Below are positions 1-9,822 of a stretch of 64,000 nt of DNA, one piece after another. Under the pieces are notes generated by a model. That model was not told where the DNA came from, made no database searches, and was given only the letters and a program-made list of their open reading frames with translations. Numbering within the stretch: the stretch's first letter is position 1; each line of letters opens with the position of its first letter. Where the stretch lies: positions 1-64,000 of the forward strand of contig DKKL01000007.1 of assembly GCA_002455255.1 (NCBI GenBank), given 5' to 3'. The position numbers were made by a program, and so were the translations under genes. This stretch comes from Candidatus Tepidiaquacellales bacterium UBA6667. Lineage in GTDB: Bacteria; Bacteroidota; Ignavibacteria; Tepidaquicellales; Tepidaquicellaceae.

Positions 1-178
1 ATTTATTTTGGACAGCTGTGATTCCAAAAGGATCAAAAAAAGTTTTTGATGCTGTATCATAATTTTCAAGTTTAACTATTCCATGATTAAAAATCATTAA
101 CATAGAAATATAAACTCTTAAAAACAAAAGAGAAAAATCAGGAATGTATGGCTTAATTGAAAATAAAAATTTTTTCAT
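1..178 (-). CDS. DoxX-like membrane protein, 3' part cut by window edge
   Basis: An open frame starts at an ATG at 178 and runs without a stop to the left edge, giving 59 visible residues. The pattern of a first membrane helix with LLFLRVYISMLMIFNHGIVKL, followed by a short acidic stretch and FFDPFGI, matches the start of DoxX-family quinone-interacting membrane proteins (a small four-helix family). The start lies 9 bases after the stop of the acetyltransferase gene, so it is probably the last visible gene of the polysaccharide operon. The link to sugar synthesis is positional only. The C-terminal half is not visible, so the family call is tentative. Confidence 0.6.
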   Translation of the reverse strand, partial: MKKFLFSIKPYIPDFSLLFLRVYISMLMIFNHGIVKLENYDTASKTFFDPFGITAVQNK

Positions 179-187
179 AACTTTTTA

Positions 188-775
188 TTATTTACTTACT
201 TCGGAAACTGATTTTCCGTCAAAGAAATATTTAACATTTGATTTTTCGCAATATGCAAAACCGTCTTTATCAAATTCCAGTTTTTTTCCTGCTTCAGAAT
301 ACCAACCGGAAATTCTTGCAGGGTTACCTTTAACTAAAGCAAAGTCGGGAACATCTTTAGTAACCACAGCACCGGCTGCTACAAATGCAAATCTACCTAT
401 TGTTATTCCGCAGACTATTGTTGAATTTGCTCCAAGTGATGCACCTTCTTTTACAAGTGTTTTGATGTAAAATTCTTTTCCAACCTGAGGGTATTTACAT
501 CTGGGATTTAATATATTTGTGAATACCATTGATGGTCCGCAAAAGACATAATCTTCAAGAGTAACGCCTTCATAAATACTTACGTTATTCTGTATTTTAC
601 AATAATTACCAATTATAACATCGTTAGCAACATTTACATTTTGACCTAAAACACATTTCTTCCCAATCTTTGAACCCGGCTGAACGTGAGAAAAATGCCA
701 TATCTTGCTTCCTTCCCCTATTTCCACTCCATCATCTACAACAGCATATTTATTTACAAAATAATTTTTTTCCAT
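188..775 (-). CDS. wbpD: WbpD/WlbB-like UDP-amino-sugar N-acetyltransferase
   Basis: This 195-residue protein is a left-handed beta-helix acetyltransferase. Hexapeptide repeats run from about residue 10 to 150, with the segments GQNV, KIQNNVSIYEGVTLED, GPSMVFTN and GANSTIVCGITIG that are characteristic of WbpD of Pseudomonas and WlbB of Bordetella. The family acetylates the 3-amino group of UDP-2-acetamido-3-amino-2,3-dideoxyglucuronate with acetyl-CoA in the cytoplasm. It starts one base after the stop of the oxidoreductase gene, and the WbpA-, WbpB- and WbpE-type enzymes needed to make its substrate are all in the same operon, which supports the specific call. The length matches the family (about 190 residues). 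Confidence 0.88.
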   Translation of the reverse strand: MEKNYFVNKYAVVDDGVEIGEGSKIWHFSHVQPGSKIGKKCVLGQNVNVANDVIIGNYCKIQNNVSIYEGVTLEDYVFCGPSMVFTNILNPRCKYPQVGKEFYIKTLVKEGASLGANSTIVCGITIGRFAFVAAGAVVTKDVPDFALVKGNPARISGWYSEAGKKLEFDKDGFAYCEKSNVKYFFDGKSVSEVSK

Positions 776-776
776 T

Positions 777-1751
777 TTAATTTTTCAATTGATTATGTGC
801 TTTTTCCAGAATATTTAATACTTTCAATGCGTGAACTCCGTCAGTTAAAGGTGTTGTATTGTTTATTATACTTTCAAAAAAATGTTTTTGTTCTTCTTCA
901 AGCGGTTTCTTTTCATCAAATGTTACTACTTCATATTCATTTTCAAATTTTTCAAGACCTTTTTCAGTTTTGTGAAATCCTTTTTTGTAAAATTTTAGTT
1001 TTTCTGACTTCAGAGAATCTTCAAAAACCAACATACCTTTATCTCCTATAACAACAAGTCTCTGCTCTTTGAATGGATGTAACCAGCTTACAAAAATATG
1101 TGCATGAACATTACCCGGATATTTTAAATAAGTTAAAGTAGTATCTTCTATACCGTTTTGAATAAAATCTGCCCCGTTCGAACTGATTTCATCAGGGTCA
1201 CTTTCATTTAAAAATTGAATTACTGAAATATCGTGAGGAGCAAAACTCCACCATATATTTTCTTCACTTCTTATTGTTCCAAGATTTAATCTGTTACTGT
1301 AAATATATTGCAACTTTCCAATAATTCCCTTGTCAACTAATTCTTTTATTTTCATAACCGCAGGATGATATAACAATACATGACCTACCATTAGTTTAAG
1401 ATTGTCTTTCTTAGCAATTTGGATTAATTCTTCCGCCTCTTCGGGAACCAAAGTTATTGGTTTTTCTACAAGTACATTTTTACCTGCAAGCAATAATTTT
1501 TTTGTAATTTCATAATGAGTTTCGGCAGGAGATGATACAATGACTGCATTAATTTCCTTATCATTTATAATATCATCTAAATTTTCAGTATAAATTATTT
1601 CTGATGAAATTTCAGATATTTTATCTTTGTTTGTACAAAAGCTATCGCAGACAATTTTAAAATTTTTACCAAGAATCAAATTTGCCGTTCTCACATGATT
1701 CATTCCCCATTTACCGCATCCGACTATCGCAAGTTTTATATCTTTATACAT
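777..1751 (-). CDS. wbpB: Gfo/Idh/MocA-family oxidoreductase, WbpB-like
   Basis: The 324-residue product has an N-terminal Rossmann fold with the dinucleotide motif GCGKWG near residue 11, the catalytic EKP motif (VLVEKPIT near residue 95) and the C-terminal alpha/beta domain of the Gfo/Idh/MocA family. In this operon the most likely job is NAD-dependent oxidation of the 3-hydroxyl of UDP-GlcNAc-uronate to the 3-keto sugar, which the downstream-type aminotransferase then aminates. It lies between gmd (2 bases upstream) and the acetyltransferase (1 base downstream), so translation is probably coupled. The family covers many sugar substrates, so the assignment depends on the neighbours. Confidence 0.78.
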   Translation of the reverse strand: MYKDIKLAIVGCGKWGMNHVRTANLILGKNFKIVCDSFCTNKDKISEISSEIIYTENLDDIINDKEINAVIVSSPAETHYEITKKLLLAGKNVLVEKPITLVPEEAEELIQIAKKDNLKLMVGHVLLYHPAVMKIKELVDKGIIGKLQYIYSNRLNLGTIRSEENIWWSFAPHDISVIQFLNESDPDEISSNGADFIQNGIEDTTLTYLKYPGNVHAHIFVSWLHPFKEQRLVVIGDKGMLVFEDSLKSEKLKFYKKGFHKTEKGLEKFENEYEVVTFDEKKPLEEEQKHFFESIINNTTPLTDGVHALKVLNILEKAHNQLKN

Positions 1752-1753
1752 TT

Positions 1754-2797
1754 TTAATAACCTTTTTTTAATACTTTATCATAATCGGCTTTTGTCATAA
1801 TTTCAACAAGTTCTGCAAATTTAGTTTTCGGTGTCCACCCTAAAACATTTTTTGCTTTTGTCGCATCACCAATTAATAAATCTACTTCTGCAGGTCTGAA
1901 ATATTCTTTATCAACAGTAACCAAAACTTTTCCGGTTTTTTTATTAACACCTTCTTCATCGATTCCTTCACCTTTCCACTCAAGAGGCATATCAAGTATT
2001 TCAAAACACTTTTCTATAAACTCTTTCACTGTGTGTGTTTCACCTGTTGCTAAAACAAAATCATCAGGTTTATCCTGCTGTAAAATTTGCCACATCCCTT
2101 CGCAATATTCAGGTGCATATCCCCAGTCTCTTTTTGCATGCAGGTTTCCGATTTTTAAATTGCCTTGAATACCTGCTTTAATGCGTGCTGCAGCTCTTGT
2201 TATTTTTCTTGTTACAAATGTTTCTCCGCGTCTTGGTGATTCATGATTAAACAAAATTCCGTTACATGCAAACAAATCATAAGCTTCTCTGTAATTAACT
2301 ACTATCCAGTAACCATAAATTTTTGCAACTCCATATGGACTTCTCGGATAAAATGGGGTTTTTTCATTTTGAGGAATCTCTTGTACTTTACCATAGAGTT
2401 CACTTGTAGATGCCTGATAAAATTTTACTTTCTTCAGTCCGGTTTCTCTGATAGCATCAAGAAATCTTAATGTACCTAATCCGTCAACCTGTGCTGTATA
2501 ATCAGGTAATTCAAATGAAACTTTTACGTGTGACTGTGCTGCAAGATTGTAAATTTCATCCGGTTGTATTTTTTCAAGCAACCTGTTCATATTGCTTGTA
2601 TCCACTAAATCACCATAATGAAGAAATAATTTATTGTTTAATATCTCTTTATTATTATACAAGTGATCAATCCTTGAAGTATTAAATGAACTGCTCCTTC
2701 TTATTATTCCGTGGACTTCATATCCTTTATCAATCAATATTTCACTTAAATAACTTCCGTCTTGACCTGTAATCCCTGTTATAATTGCTTTTTTCAT
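1754..2797 (-). CDS. gmd: GDP-mannose 4,6-dehydratase
   Basis: This 347-residue short-chain dehydrogenase/reductase has the NADP-binding motif GITGQDG at residues 8-14, the Gmd-type stretch [17 protein letters not shown], and the catalytic pair Tyr155/Lys159 in SPYGVAK. Gmd turns GDP-D-mannose into GDP-4-keto-6-deoxy-D-mannose, the precursor of GDP-fucose, GDP-rhamnose and GDP-perosamine. It sits inside the diacetamido-glucuronate gene set, 3 bases after the aminotransferase stop. No fucose synthase or perosamine synthase is visible in the window, so the final sugar cannot be named. The length and motifs fit the family well. Confidence 0.93.
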   Translation of the reverse strand: MKKAIITGITGQDGSYLSEILIDKGYEVHGIIRRSSSFNTSRIDHLYNNKEILNNKLFLHYGDLVDTSNMNRLLEKIQPDEIYNLAAQSHVKVSFELPDYTAQVDGLGTLRFLDAIRETGLKKVKFYQASTSELYGKVQEIPQNEKTPFYPRSPYGVAKIYGYWIVVNYREAYDLFACNGILFNHESPRRGETFVTRKITRAAARIKAGIQGNLKIGNLHAKRDWGYAPEYCEGMWQILQQDKPDDFVLATGETHTVKEFIEKCFEILDMPLEWKGEGIDEEGVNKKTGKVLVTVDKEYFRPAEVDLLIGDATKAKNVLGWTPKTKFAELVEIMTKADYDKVLKKGY

Positions 2798-2800
2798 TAA

Positions 2801-3967
2801 TTACTTTTTTAAAAATTCTGAAATTTTATTAACCACATAATCCATCTGATCTGAAGTTAGTTCCGGATAAATTGGTATTGCAAGAGATGAATTTGCACAA
2901 AACTCGGAAACAGGAAAATCACCTTTAACTTTTCCAAGAAATTCAAAACACTCCTGCAAATGAAAAGGAACCGGATAATAAATTTCATTGCCTATTCCGT
3001 TTTCAGTTAAGAAATTTTTTAATTCATCTCTTTTTTCAACTCTTATAATATACTGATTATATATGTGATAATTTTTAACTCCTGAAGATTTATAAACAGG
3101 TTCAGGCAATAAAATTTTATTCTTATCGTCAAACTTTGTTTTGCCTAAACTTTCTGCTAAACCAGTTTCAATAAATTTACTGTTGTAATATTCAGCATTT
3201 TTTTGTCTTCCCTCTGTCCAGCTTTGTAAGTGTGGAAGTTTAACTTTTAATATCGCTGCCTGAATCGAATCTAATCTGAAATTTCCGCCGATTATTTTAT
3301 GATAATATTTAGGTTTTCCACCGTGAACTCTTAGGATTCTTAACTTTTCTGCAAGCTCTTCATCATTAGTTGAAACCAAACCACCATCTCCAAATCCGCC
3401 TAAATTTTTACTTGGAAAAAATGAAAAACATCCTATATCCCCAATTGTTCCGACAAATCTACCATCCTTATATTGTGTCCCTATTGCCTGAGCAGCATCT
3501 TCAATAACTCTTAAATTATGTTTTTTTGCTATGCTCATAATCTTATCCATATCCGCACTCTGCCCATATAAATGAACAGGAACAATAGCTTTTGTCTTTT
3601 CGGTAATTAATTCTTCAATCTTATCAGGGTCTATATTAAAAGTTACCGGGTCACAATCGCACAATACCGGTTTTGCATTCAATCTGCTTACTACTCCGGC
3701 AGTTGCAAAAAAGGAATATGTAGGGATTATCACTTCATCATCCGGTTTTAAATCAATTGCCATTAATGCAATTAATAATGCGTCAGTTCCTGATGATACT
3801 CCTATTGAATATTTTGATTTTATATAATCATTAATATTTTTTTCAAGATCTGTTACTTCATTTCCAAGTATAAATATTTGTGATTCAGCACATCTGATTA
3901 ATGCTTCATTTAATTCAGTCTTTAAGGATGCATATTGTGCTTTTAAATCTAATAATGGTACTTTCAT
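2801..3967 (-). CDS. wbpE: DegT/DnrJ/EryC1/StrS sugar aminotransferase, WbpE-like
   Basis: PLP-dependent sugar aminotransferase of 388 residues. It has the segments GVSSGTDALLIAL and VHLYGQ, and the internal-aldimine Lys187 in FFPSKNLGG, as in WbpE, which aminates UDP-2-acetamido-3-keto-glucuronate using glutamate. The frame is open upstream to 4027, but the ATG at 3967 is preferred: it begins MKVPLLDLKAQY, the usual family N-terminus, and lies one base after the stop of the dehydrogenase gene. The longer reading would add 20 basic residues and overlap that gene. Context with WbpA-, WbpB- and WbpD-like enzymes supports the specific role. Confidence 0.85.
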   Translation of the reverse strand: MKVPLLDLKAQYASLKTELNEALIRCAESQIFILGNEVTDLEKNINDYIKSKYSIGVSSGTDALLIALMAIDLKPDDEVIIPTYSFFATAGVVSRLNAKPVLCDCDPVTFNIDPDKIEELITEKTKAIVPVHLYGQSADMDKIMSIAKKHNLRVIEDAAQAIGTQYKDGRFVGTIGDIGCFSFFPSKNLGGFGDGGLVSTNDEELAEKLRILRVHGGKPKYYHKIIGGNFRLDSIQAAILKVKLPHLQSWTEGRQKNAEYYNSKFIETGLAESLGKTKFDDKNKILLPEPVYKSSGVKNYHIYNQYIIRVEKRDELKNFLTENGIGNEIYYPVPFHLQECFEFLGKVKGDFPVSEFCANSSLAIPIYPELTSDQMDYVVNKISEFLKK

Positions 3968-3968
3968 T

Positions 3969-5288
3969 TTATGCTTTGTATATTTTTTTACTTTTGTGTT
4001 TTTTAAATAAATTTCTTGTATCAACAATTATCTTTGAATTTGAAAGAATAAATTTTGTATCATAATAAGTATGATCTGTTGATAACAAAACAAGGTCATA
4101 TTTCTTCAAATTTGCCTTTGTCAATACAACCGATTTTTTCTTAAAGTTAAATTTTCTAAGCTCAGGTATCTCTTGAGTATATTCATCATTATAATCAACC
4201 AATGCCCCGTTTTCCTGAAGCAACTCAATCAATTTCAATGATGGTGATTCTCTTAAATCATCAATATCTTTTTTATAAGCAAGCCCGAGCAATAAAACTT
4301 TTGCTCCGTTTAAACATTTTTTATTTTCATTTAAAGCATGGATAACTTTATCAACTACATAAAAAGGCATTGAAGTATTTACTTCACCGGCAAGTTCTAT
4401 AAACTTAGTCGGTATTTCATATTCTCTGGCTTTCCATGTAAGATAGAACGGATCAATCGGAATGCAATGTCCGCCTAATCCCGGACCTGGGTAAAATGGT
4501 GTGTATCCGAATGGCTTTGTTGAAGCCGCTTCAATCACTTCCCAAATATCAATATTCATTTTATCAAAAACAGTTTTCAGTTCATTTACCAATGCAATAT
4601 TAATACTTCGGAAAATATTTTCAAGAAGTTTTGTTGCCTCAGCAGCCCTCGTAGAAGAAACAGAAACTACTTTTTCTATAACTTTACTGTAAACCATTTT
4701 TCCGAGTTCATTACATTCTTTTGAATATCCGCCTAAAACTTTTGGAATGGTTGCTGTTGTATAATTTTTATTATTAGGGTCTTCACGTTCTGGAGAGAAA
4801 ACAAGAAAATAATCTTTACCGGCTTTAAGTTTTGATTTATCAAAAATATTTAACAGCAATTCATCAGTAGTTCCGGGATATGTTGTGGATTCAAGACTTA
4901 CCATGTGACCTTTTCTCAGATATTTTACAATAGTCTCACCTGTATTTACTATATAGCTCATATCAGGTTCTCTGTTCTTATCCAAAGGTGTAGGAACACA
5001 AATAATTATAACATCAACTTTTTTTAATAATGAAAAATCAGTAGTGGCTTTTAGATTTCCTGAATTTACTGATTCTTTAATTTTCTCAGAAGGTATGTGT
5101 TTAATGTAAGATTTTTTCTCTGAGTTTATTTTTTTTATTTTCCTCGGATCTAAGTCAAAACCGATTGTCTTTATCTTACTGTGAGCAAACTCAAGTGCTA
5201 AAGGCAAACCAACATAGCCAAGCCCAATAATACCTATAACTTCATTATTTTTTAAAATTTTATCTTTTAATGATTTGTATGATGACAT
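3969..5288 (-). CDS. wbpA: UDP-N-acetylglucosamine 6-dehydrogenase, WbpA-like
   Basis: This 439-residue protein belongs to the UDP-glucose/UDP-GlcNAc/UDP-ManNAc dehydrogenase family. The NAD motif GLGYVGLP is at residues 22-29, and the catalytic Cys275 lies in GGHCIPIDPFYL. A C-terminal UDP-binding domain follows. The ALxLARxFPxxP-like differences that separate GlcNAc from ManNAc enzymes cannot be judged by eye, but the adjacent WbpB-, WbpE- and WbpD-type genes make UDP-GlcNAc the likely substrate, giving UDP-GlcNAc-uronate. The start is ATG, and it is the first enzyme gene of the nucleotide-sugar operon, 71 bases after the SLBB export gene. Confidence 0.85.
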   Translation of the reverse strand: MSSYKSLKDKILKNNEVIGIIGLGYVGLPLALEFAHSKIKTIGFDLDPRKIKKINSEKKSYIKHIPSEKIKESVNSGNLKATTDFSLLKKVDVIIICVPTPLDKNREPDMSYIVNTGETIVKYLRKGHMVSLESTTYPGTTDELLLNIFDKSKLKAGKDYFLVFSPEREDPNNKNYTTATIPKVLGGYSKECNELGKMVYSKVIEKVVSVSSTRAAEATKLLENIFRSINIALVNELKTVFDKMNIDIWEVIEAASTKPFGYTPFYPGPGLGGHCIPIDPFYLTWKAREYEIPTKFIELAGEVNTSMPFYVVDKVIHALNENKKCLNGAKVLLLGLAYKKDIDDLRESPSLKLIELLQENGALVDYNDEYTQEIPELRKFNFKKKSVVLTKANLKKYDLVLLSTDHTYYDTKFILSNSKIIVDTRNLFKKHKSKKIYKA

Positions 5289-5359
5289 TTGAATGTTTTA
5301 ATTTTTAACGTGCTTTAAATATATAAATCCTGTTAAAGTTATTGTTAATTAATAATTAT

Positions 5360-5896
5360 TTAATTATTTCTGCTTATATTTAAAATCAAGATTGCGAGAG
5401 AAATCAATGTGGAACCAACGGCGAGATAAAGCGATAATTTATCGGCAAAGAATAATTTAGGTTCTCCCGGAAATACCAATACATCACCGGGTGAGAGAAT
5501 CGGATTATTTTTGTTTGTACTGCTTCCAAGATTTTCGTTCCAGAATAAATCATCATAATCAAGTTTTATAATCTGATCTTTCGTTATTCCAAGTGAATCA
5601 TTTTTAGGCCTGAATAAACGTATATCTTTTAACTCCGCATCTATTGTCGGTCCGCCTGCATAGGATATCAAATCCTGTATCGTTGAACCTTCAGGTATCA
5701 GATATTTTCCTGAATATTTTACATAACCCCAAACACTTACTTCTATATTCACTTTGTTCGGATCTGAGTAGTTATAAAATCCTCCCGTTGTATTTCCCAG
5801 TATGTCCGGTCTGCCTACCTGTTCACGGTCATTTTGTGCATAACTATTCACAGCCAAAAATGTAAATATCAGCAATAAAGATTGAAAAAACCTCAA
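5360..5896 (-). CDS. Small SLBB-domain polysaccharide export protein
   Basis: The 178-residue product has a signal peptide (about residues 1-20, ending NSYAQ), one SLBB beta-grasp domain (about 50-120, with SVWGYVKYSGKYLIPEG and ISYAGGPT) and a C-terminal membrane helix (about 152-173). SLBB domains occur in Wza-type outer-membrane exporters of capsule and exopolysaccharide. The usual Wza poly-export N-terminal domain is absent, so this is a minimal or partner form rather than a complete exporter. It lies directly upstream of the nucleotide-sugar genes on the same strand, which suggests a role in exporting their product. No other capsule transport genes are in view. Confidence 0.75.
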   Translation of the reverse strand: MRFFQSLLLIFTFLAVNSYAQNDREQVGRPDILGNTTGGFYNYSDPNKVNIEVSVWGYVKYSGKYLIPEGSTIQDLISYAGGPTIDAELKDIRLFRPKNDSLGITKDQIIKLDYDDLFWNENLGSSTNKNNPILSPGDVLVFPGEPKLFFADKLSLYLAVGSTLISLAILILNISRNN

Positions 5897-5988
5897 AATT
5901 AGTGTGTTTTTAAATGTGTAATATTAAAATTACTCTTAGATAAATGAAATTTCAATTCAAAAAAAGGACAACCTATTTTAATATTTCG

Positions 5989-7623
5989 CTAATCTACCTG
6001 AAGTGTTGTGAACCTGAATTCTTTACCGTCAAATAAACCTTTGTCACTTAATTTTAATGAAGGTATTACAAGTAATGCCATAAATGAAAGTGTCATAAAA
6101 GGAGCATCAAGTTTTGAGCCGGAACTTTTTGCTAAAGCATCTGCCTTCTGATATTTTTCGGCAACAATCTCTACACTCTCCCCGGACATTAAACCCGCTA
6201 TAGGCAGCTCAAGTAAGCAAATATCTTCTCCGTTGACAGCACAAACACCACCTTTATTGTCTATCAACAAATTTACCGCTTTCACTATATCTTTATCATT
6301 TGTTCCTGTTGCTATTATGTTGTGCGAGTCATGGGCTACCGTTGATGCAATCGCACCGCTTTTCAAACCAAACCCGTTTATGAATGCAACAGTTGGCTTT
6401 CCATTATTATATCTTTCAACAATTACTAATTTTAATATATCGTTTTCTATATCAGATACTAAAAATCCTTTGTCAGATTTTGACTGTGCTACAAAAGATT
6501 CCGTAACAATTTCTCCGTTAATTGCTTTTATAACATTTATCTTATCTTTAATCTTTACAACTTCTAAATCTTTAACAGAAATTTTTTCAGCATTAAAATT
6601 ATTTACTATTTCGGAAGATATTTTTCTTATTTTTGATTGGCCATTTTCATACACTGCCTCACCGTTAACATATGTACTTTGAACCGAAAAATTTTTCAGA
6701 TTATTAACTGTTATAAAATCTGCTAAATCACCAACTCTCAACAAACCTACATCGAGACCATAATGAATAACAGGATTTATGCATGCCATTGTCAGCACAT
6801 CATATAAATCATATCCGAGAGATATTGATTTTTTCACCAATAAATCAATCTCACCAATTAATAAATCATCAGGATGCCTGTCATCACTGCAAAACATTAG
6901 ATTTTTATAATTGTTTTTTATCAAAGGATGCAACGCATCAAAATTTTTTGCAGCGGAACCCTCTCTGATAATTATTTTCATTCCTAAGTTAAGCTTTTCT
7001 AAGCCTTCTTCATAAGTGAAACACTCATGATCAGTTGATATACCTGCGTTTATGTATTCTTTCGCCTGTTCACCTCTCAATCCCGGTGAATGACCGTCAA
7101 CAGGTTTATTAAATTTTTGTGCAATCTGTATTTTCTCTAAAACTGTTTTATCTTTAAATAAAACTCCGGGATAATTCATCATCTCACTTAAATAATTCAA
7201 ATTATCAACTTCAAAAAGTTCTTCAATTTCTTCAGATGTAATTTTTGCACCTGCAGTTTCAAAATCTGTTGCAGGAACGCAAGATGAAGCACCAAAATAA
7301 AATTTAAACGGAACCTGTGAACCGTTGTTTATCATATACCTGATTCCGTCAATTCCCAATACATTTGCTATTTCGTGAGGGTCTGAAACAGTCGCTACGG
7401 TACCATGCTTAACGGCTATCCTCGCAAACTCAGAAGGGACTAACATCGAACTTTCTATATGGATGTGAGCATCTATAAATCCCGGCAGAATATAAGTATC
7501 ATATTTATTTTCATCTTCTGTTATACTTTTAATTATTCCATTTTGAACTACAACTTTTCCCGGAAATATTTTTCTGTTAATAATATCTACAATATTTCCT
7601 TTTACTTCAAATTCTTTTTCCAA
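5989..7623 (-). CDS. ade: Adenine deaminase
   Basis: This 544-residue amidohydrolase has the metal-binding motif [12 protein letters not shown] (His53 and His55), the segment [16 protein letters not shown], and DDRHPDDL in the C-terminal half, all characteristic of bacterial Ade rather than cytosine deaminase or urease. It deaminates adenine to hypoxanthine in purine salvage, in the cytoplasm, using Mn or Fe. A C-terminal Ade domain with ATGTNDKD and [11 protein letters not shown] is present and the length is normal. It is separated from the SLBB gene by 92 bases and from the kinase gene upstream by 35 bases, so co-transcription with the signalling genes is possible but not shown. Confidence 0.93.
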   Translation of the reverse strand: MEKEFEVKGNIVDIINRKIFPGKVVVQNGIIKSITEDENKYDTYILPGFIDAHIHIESSMLVPSEFARIAVKHGTVATVSDPHEIANVLGIDGIRYMINNGSQVPFKFYFGASSCVPATDFETAGAKITSEEIEELFEVDNLNYLSEMMNYPGVLFKDKTVLEKIQIAQKFNKPVDGHSPGLRGEQAKEYINAGISTDHECFTYEEGLEKLNLGMKIIIREGSAAKNFDALHPLIKNNYKNLMFCSDDRHPDDLLIGEIDLLVKKSISLGYDLYDVLTMACINPVIHYGLDVGLLRVGDLADFITVNNLKNFSVQSTYVNGEAVYENGQSKIRKISSEIVNNFNAEKISVKDLEVVKIKDKINVIKAINGEIVTESFVAQSKSDKGFLVSDIENDILKLVIVERYNNGKPTVAFINGFGLKSGAIASTVAHDSHNIIATGTNDKDIVKAVNLLIDNKGGVCAVNGEDICLLELPIAGLMSGESVEIVAEKYQKADALAKSSGSKLDAPFMTLSFMALLVIPSLKLSDKGLFDGKEFRFTTLQVD

Positions 7624-7658
7624 TTTATTATTCTGTAATTTTAAAGAGGATTTTTAAT

Positions 7659-9080
7659 TTAACTTTTGACAACATATTTTTCTATCATATCGTAAAAATC
7701 TTCTTTAGTGAATGGTTTTGACAGATAATCATCCATACCAACTTCAAGACATCTTTCCCTGTCTGCTTTCATTGAATACGCTGTTATACCTATAATTGGT
7801 ATATGACCTCCATTTTCCTTTTCAATTTCTCTTATAATAGAAGTAGCCTCAAGCCCGTCCATAACAGGCATTTGAACATCCATAAGTATAGCATCAAAAT
7901 CTTTTGTAACCTCCAGTATATCAAAAATCTTCAGTCCATTTTCCACAATTACTACTGATATACCTTTTCGTGATAATAACTCTTTCACAAGTCTTTGGTT
8001 CACAAAGTTATCTTCAGCCACAAGTATTTTTATTTTTTCAGAACCATCTTGATTAAAATTATATTTCGGAATTCCCGATTGCATTTCTGCCGACTCTTTA
8101 TATTCGAATGGTAAAATACATGTGAATATGCTTCCGCGATTAACTTCCGATTGAACTAATATCTTTCCACCAATCTGGTTAATTATATATTTTGATATTG
8201 ATAACCCAAGTCCCTTTCCTCTGTAAACCATTTTTTCATCTTCCTGATGATGTGAATATGAATTAAATATTTTATCTAATTTCTCAGGTTCTATACCTAT
8301 TCCGGTGTCTTTTACTTTGACGGTATAAATTATTTTATTTAATTCTTTTTTACCTGATACTACAACCTCAACCTTTCCTTTGTCCGTAAATTTTAATGCA
8401 TTGGATAAAAGATTAAGAATTACCTGATTAACACGTAATGGATCACCTATAACTTCAAGTAAATGTGTATTTTCAAAATTTGATGTGAATGAAATATTCT
8501 TTTTTCTTGCATCCGCATCCATCACTTTACACGAATTTTTTACAAGCTCTTCAAAATTAAAATTTACTTTCTCCAATTTGAATGTATTGGATTCTATCCT
8601 TGAATAATCCATTATGTCATTCACAATCGCAAGTAATGTACTCGATGAAAATTTTATTATATCGAGATATTCTTTTTGTTCATTTGTAAGTTCGGTAAGT
8701 GAAAGTAATTCACTCATACCTACTATTCCGTTCATAGGTGTCCTGATTTCTTGCGACATATTAGCTAAAAATTTTGACTTCATTCTGTTGGAATGTTCAG
8801 CACTTTCTTTTTGCTTAACAAGGGTTTCAATTGATTTATCGGGAATTTCAGATTTAGTCTTGGCAGGTATATTTTTTGTTAATTGATTTGAAATCAGATA
8901 AAACAGGAATGAAGATAATATAATAAATAAAATTTTTCGGTAAATATCTGCCTCTGAAAAAAACCCTGGTGCAAGTCCTCCGGAGATAAGAAGTTTATCC
9001 GAAAAAATAATTACGATTGAAACAAAGACAAAATATAAGAATGTAAGTTTAACTGATAAGCCGATATTATTTTGTTTCAT
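7659..9080 (-). CDS. Hybrid sensor histidine kinase with Gln at the phospho-acceptor site
   Basis: This 473-residue membrane protein has two N-terminal helices (about residues 11-31 and 48-65) with a short loop between them, a HisKA region (about 95-165), an HATPase domain (about 210-325) and a C-terminal receiver domain (about 350-470). The ATPase boxes look intact ([30 protein letters not shown]), as does the receiver Asp in [11 protein letters not shown]. The H-box reads [12 protein letters not shown] instead of [12 protein letters not shown]: the codon at 8753-8751 is CAA, so the autophosphorylation His is Gln110. Unless another residue is used, it cannot autophosphorylate in the normal way. 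It follows the OXA-like lipoprotein gene by 5 bases, so the two are probably one operon. Confidence 0.9.
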   Translation of the reverse strand: MKQNNIGLSVKLTFLYFVFVSIVIIFSDKLLISGGLAPGFFSEADIYRKILFIILSSFLFYLISNQLTKNIPAKTKSEIPDKSIETLVKQKESAEHSNRMKSKFLANMSQEIRTPMNGIVGMSELLSLTELTNEQKEYLDIIKFSSSTLLAIVNDIMDYSRIESNTFKLEKVNFNFEELVKNSCKVMDADARKKNISFTSNFENTHLLEVIGDPLRVNQVILNLLSNALKFTDKGKVEVVVSGKKELNKIIYTVKVKDTGIGIEPEKLDKIFNSYSHHQEDEKMVYRGKGLGLSISKYIINQIGGKILVQSEVNRGSIFTCILPFEYKESAEMQSGIPKYNFNQDGSEKIKILVAEDNFVNQRLVKELLSRKGISVVIVENGLKIFDILEVTKDFDAILMDVQMPVMDGLEATSIIREIEKENGGHIPIIGITAYSMKADRERCLEVGMDDYLSKPFTKEDFYDMIEKYVVKS

Positions 9081-9085
9081 AGCAG

Positions 9086-9781
9086 TTATTTTAATTCTTC
9101 AAGAATTTTTACACTATATAAAATTTTCTGAGTTATCTCTAATGCACGTAATTTATTGCTTGAAAGAATGTTTAACGCAAACACATATATATTAGACCCA
9201 TATTCCACAGTTCCTACACACCAGGAAACTTCATTATCTGATGAAACAATATATGAAACATTTCTTGCTTTCACAGTATCAGTTACAAAATCATTTTTTA
9301 TAGTTTTAAAATTTTCATTTGAAATATATAACTCCTTTATAAATTCAACCTGTTCAGAAGTTGAAATTTTTAATCCGGAATTATAATAAAAATCTGAATT
9401 AATAAAAGATGTGTCTTTGTTACCGTAATTATTTTCTGTTATACTTTTCTTTTGAATTTCTAAACCTGTCGAATCAATAAGTTTTGCTAATGTTATCGAA
9501 TCAGACACTTCTCCGGATTTTAATCCCGATGATTTATATTTGTTTAGGAAGTTTAAAGAGGAAAGATAAATATAAGTTTGACCGGGAGAATATTTTTCTT
9601 TGGTTTGCTCTTCATTGTGAATTAAATAATATCTGTTATTAAAATCATAAAGAATAAATGAGCCGGTATCATTCTTAAAAATTTCTGAGAAGTCAGCCTT
9701 GAATCCTCGCTTATCCGGTTTTTTATCACATGAAGATAAAACAAACAAACACAATATTAACAATAATATAGATTTTGACAA
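9086..9781 (-). CDS. Lipoprotein with a degenerate class D beta-lactamase fold
   Basis: This 231-residue lipoprotein has the lipobox LSSC (Cys18). The rest aligns by eye with OXA beta-lactamases: [15 protein letters not shown] near residue 42, the conserved YGN at 119-121, [19 protein letters not shown] at 134-152, and [19 protein letters not shown] near 186-204. The catalytic SxxK is replaced: YSPGQTYI puts Gln68 at the Ser site and Ile71 at the carboxylated Lys site. The region that would hold the SxV motif is shortened, and the KTG motif reads DNE. It therefore looks like a non-enzymatic relative. Class D-like folds also serve as sensors (BlaR1/MecR1 outer domain), so a sensing role with the next gene, a membrane kinase, is plausible but inferred. 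Confidence 0.78.
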   Translation of the reverse strand: MSKSILLLILCLFVLSSCDKKPDKRGFKADFSEIFKNDTGSFILYDFNNRYYLIHNEEQTKEKYSPGQTYIYLSSLNFLNKYKSSGLKSGEVSDSITLAKLIDSTGLEIQKKSITENNYGNKDTSFINSDFYYNSGLKISTSEQVEFIKELYISNENFKTIKNDFVTDTVKARNVSYIVSSDNEVSWCVGTVEYGSNIYVFALNILSSNKLRALEITQKILYSVKILEELK

Positions 9782-9822
9782 AAATTAATTTTTATTTAAT
9801 TAGTATGAATATAAATTAATTT

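Noticed and set aside
6233..6682. Plus-strand open frames opposite ade and other minus-strand genes
   Set aside because: They lie antisense to well-supported genes, have no recognisable domains and reflect AT-rich codon shadowing.
9086..9781. An active OXA beta-lactamase resistance gene
   Set aside because: Ser-x-x-Lys, SxV and KTG are all absent, so hydrolysis of beta-lactams is not expected.
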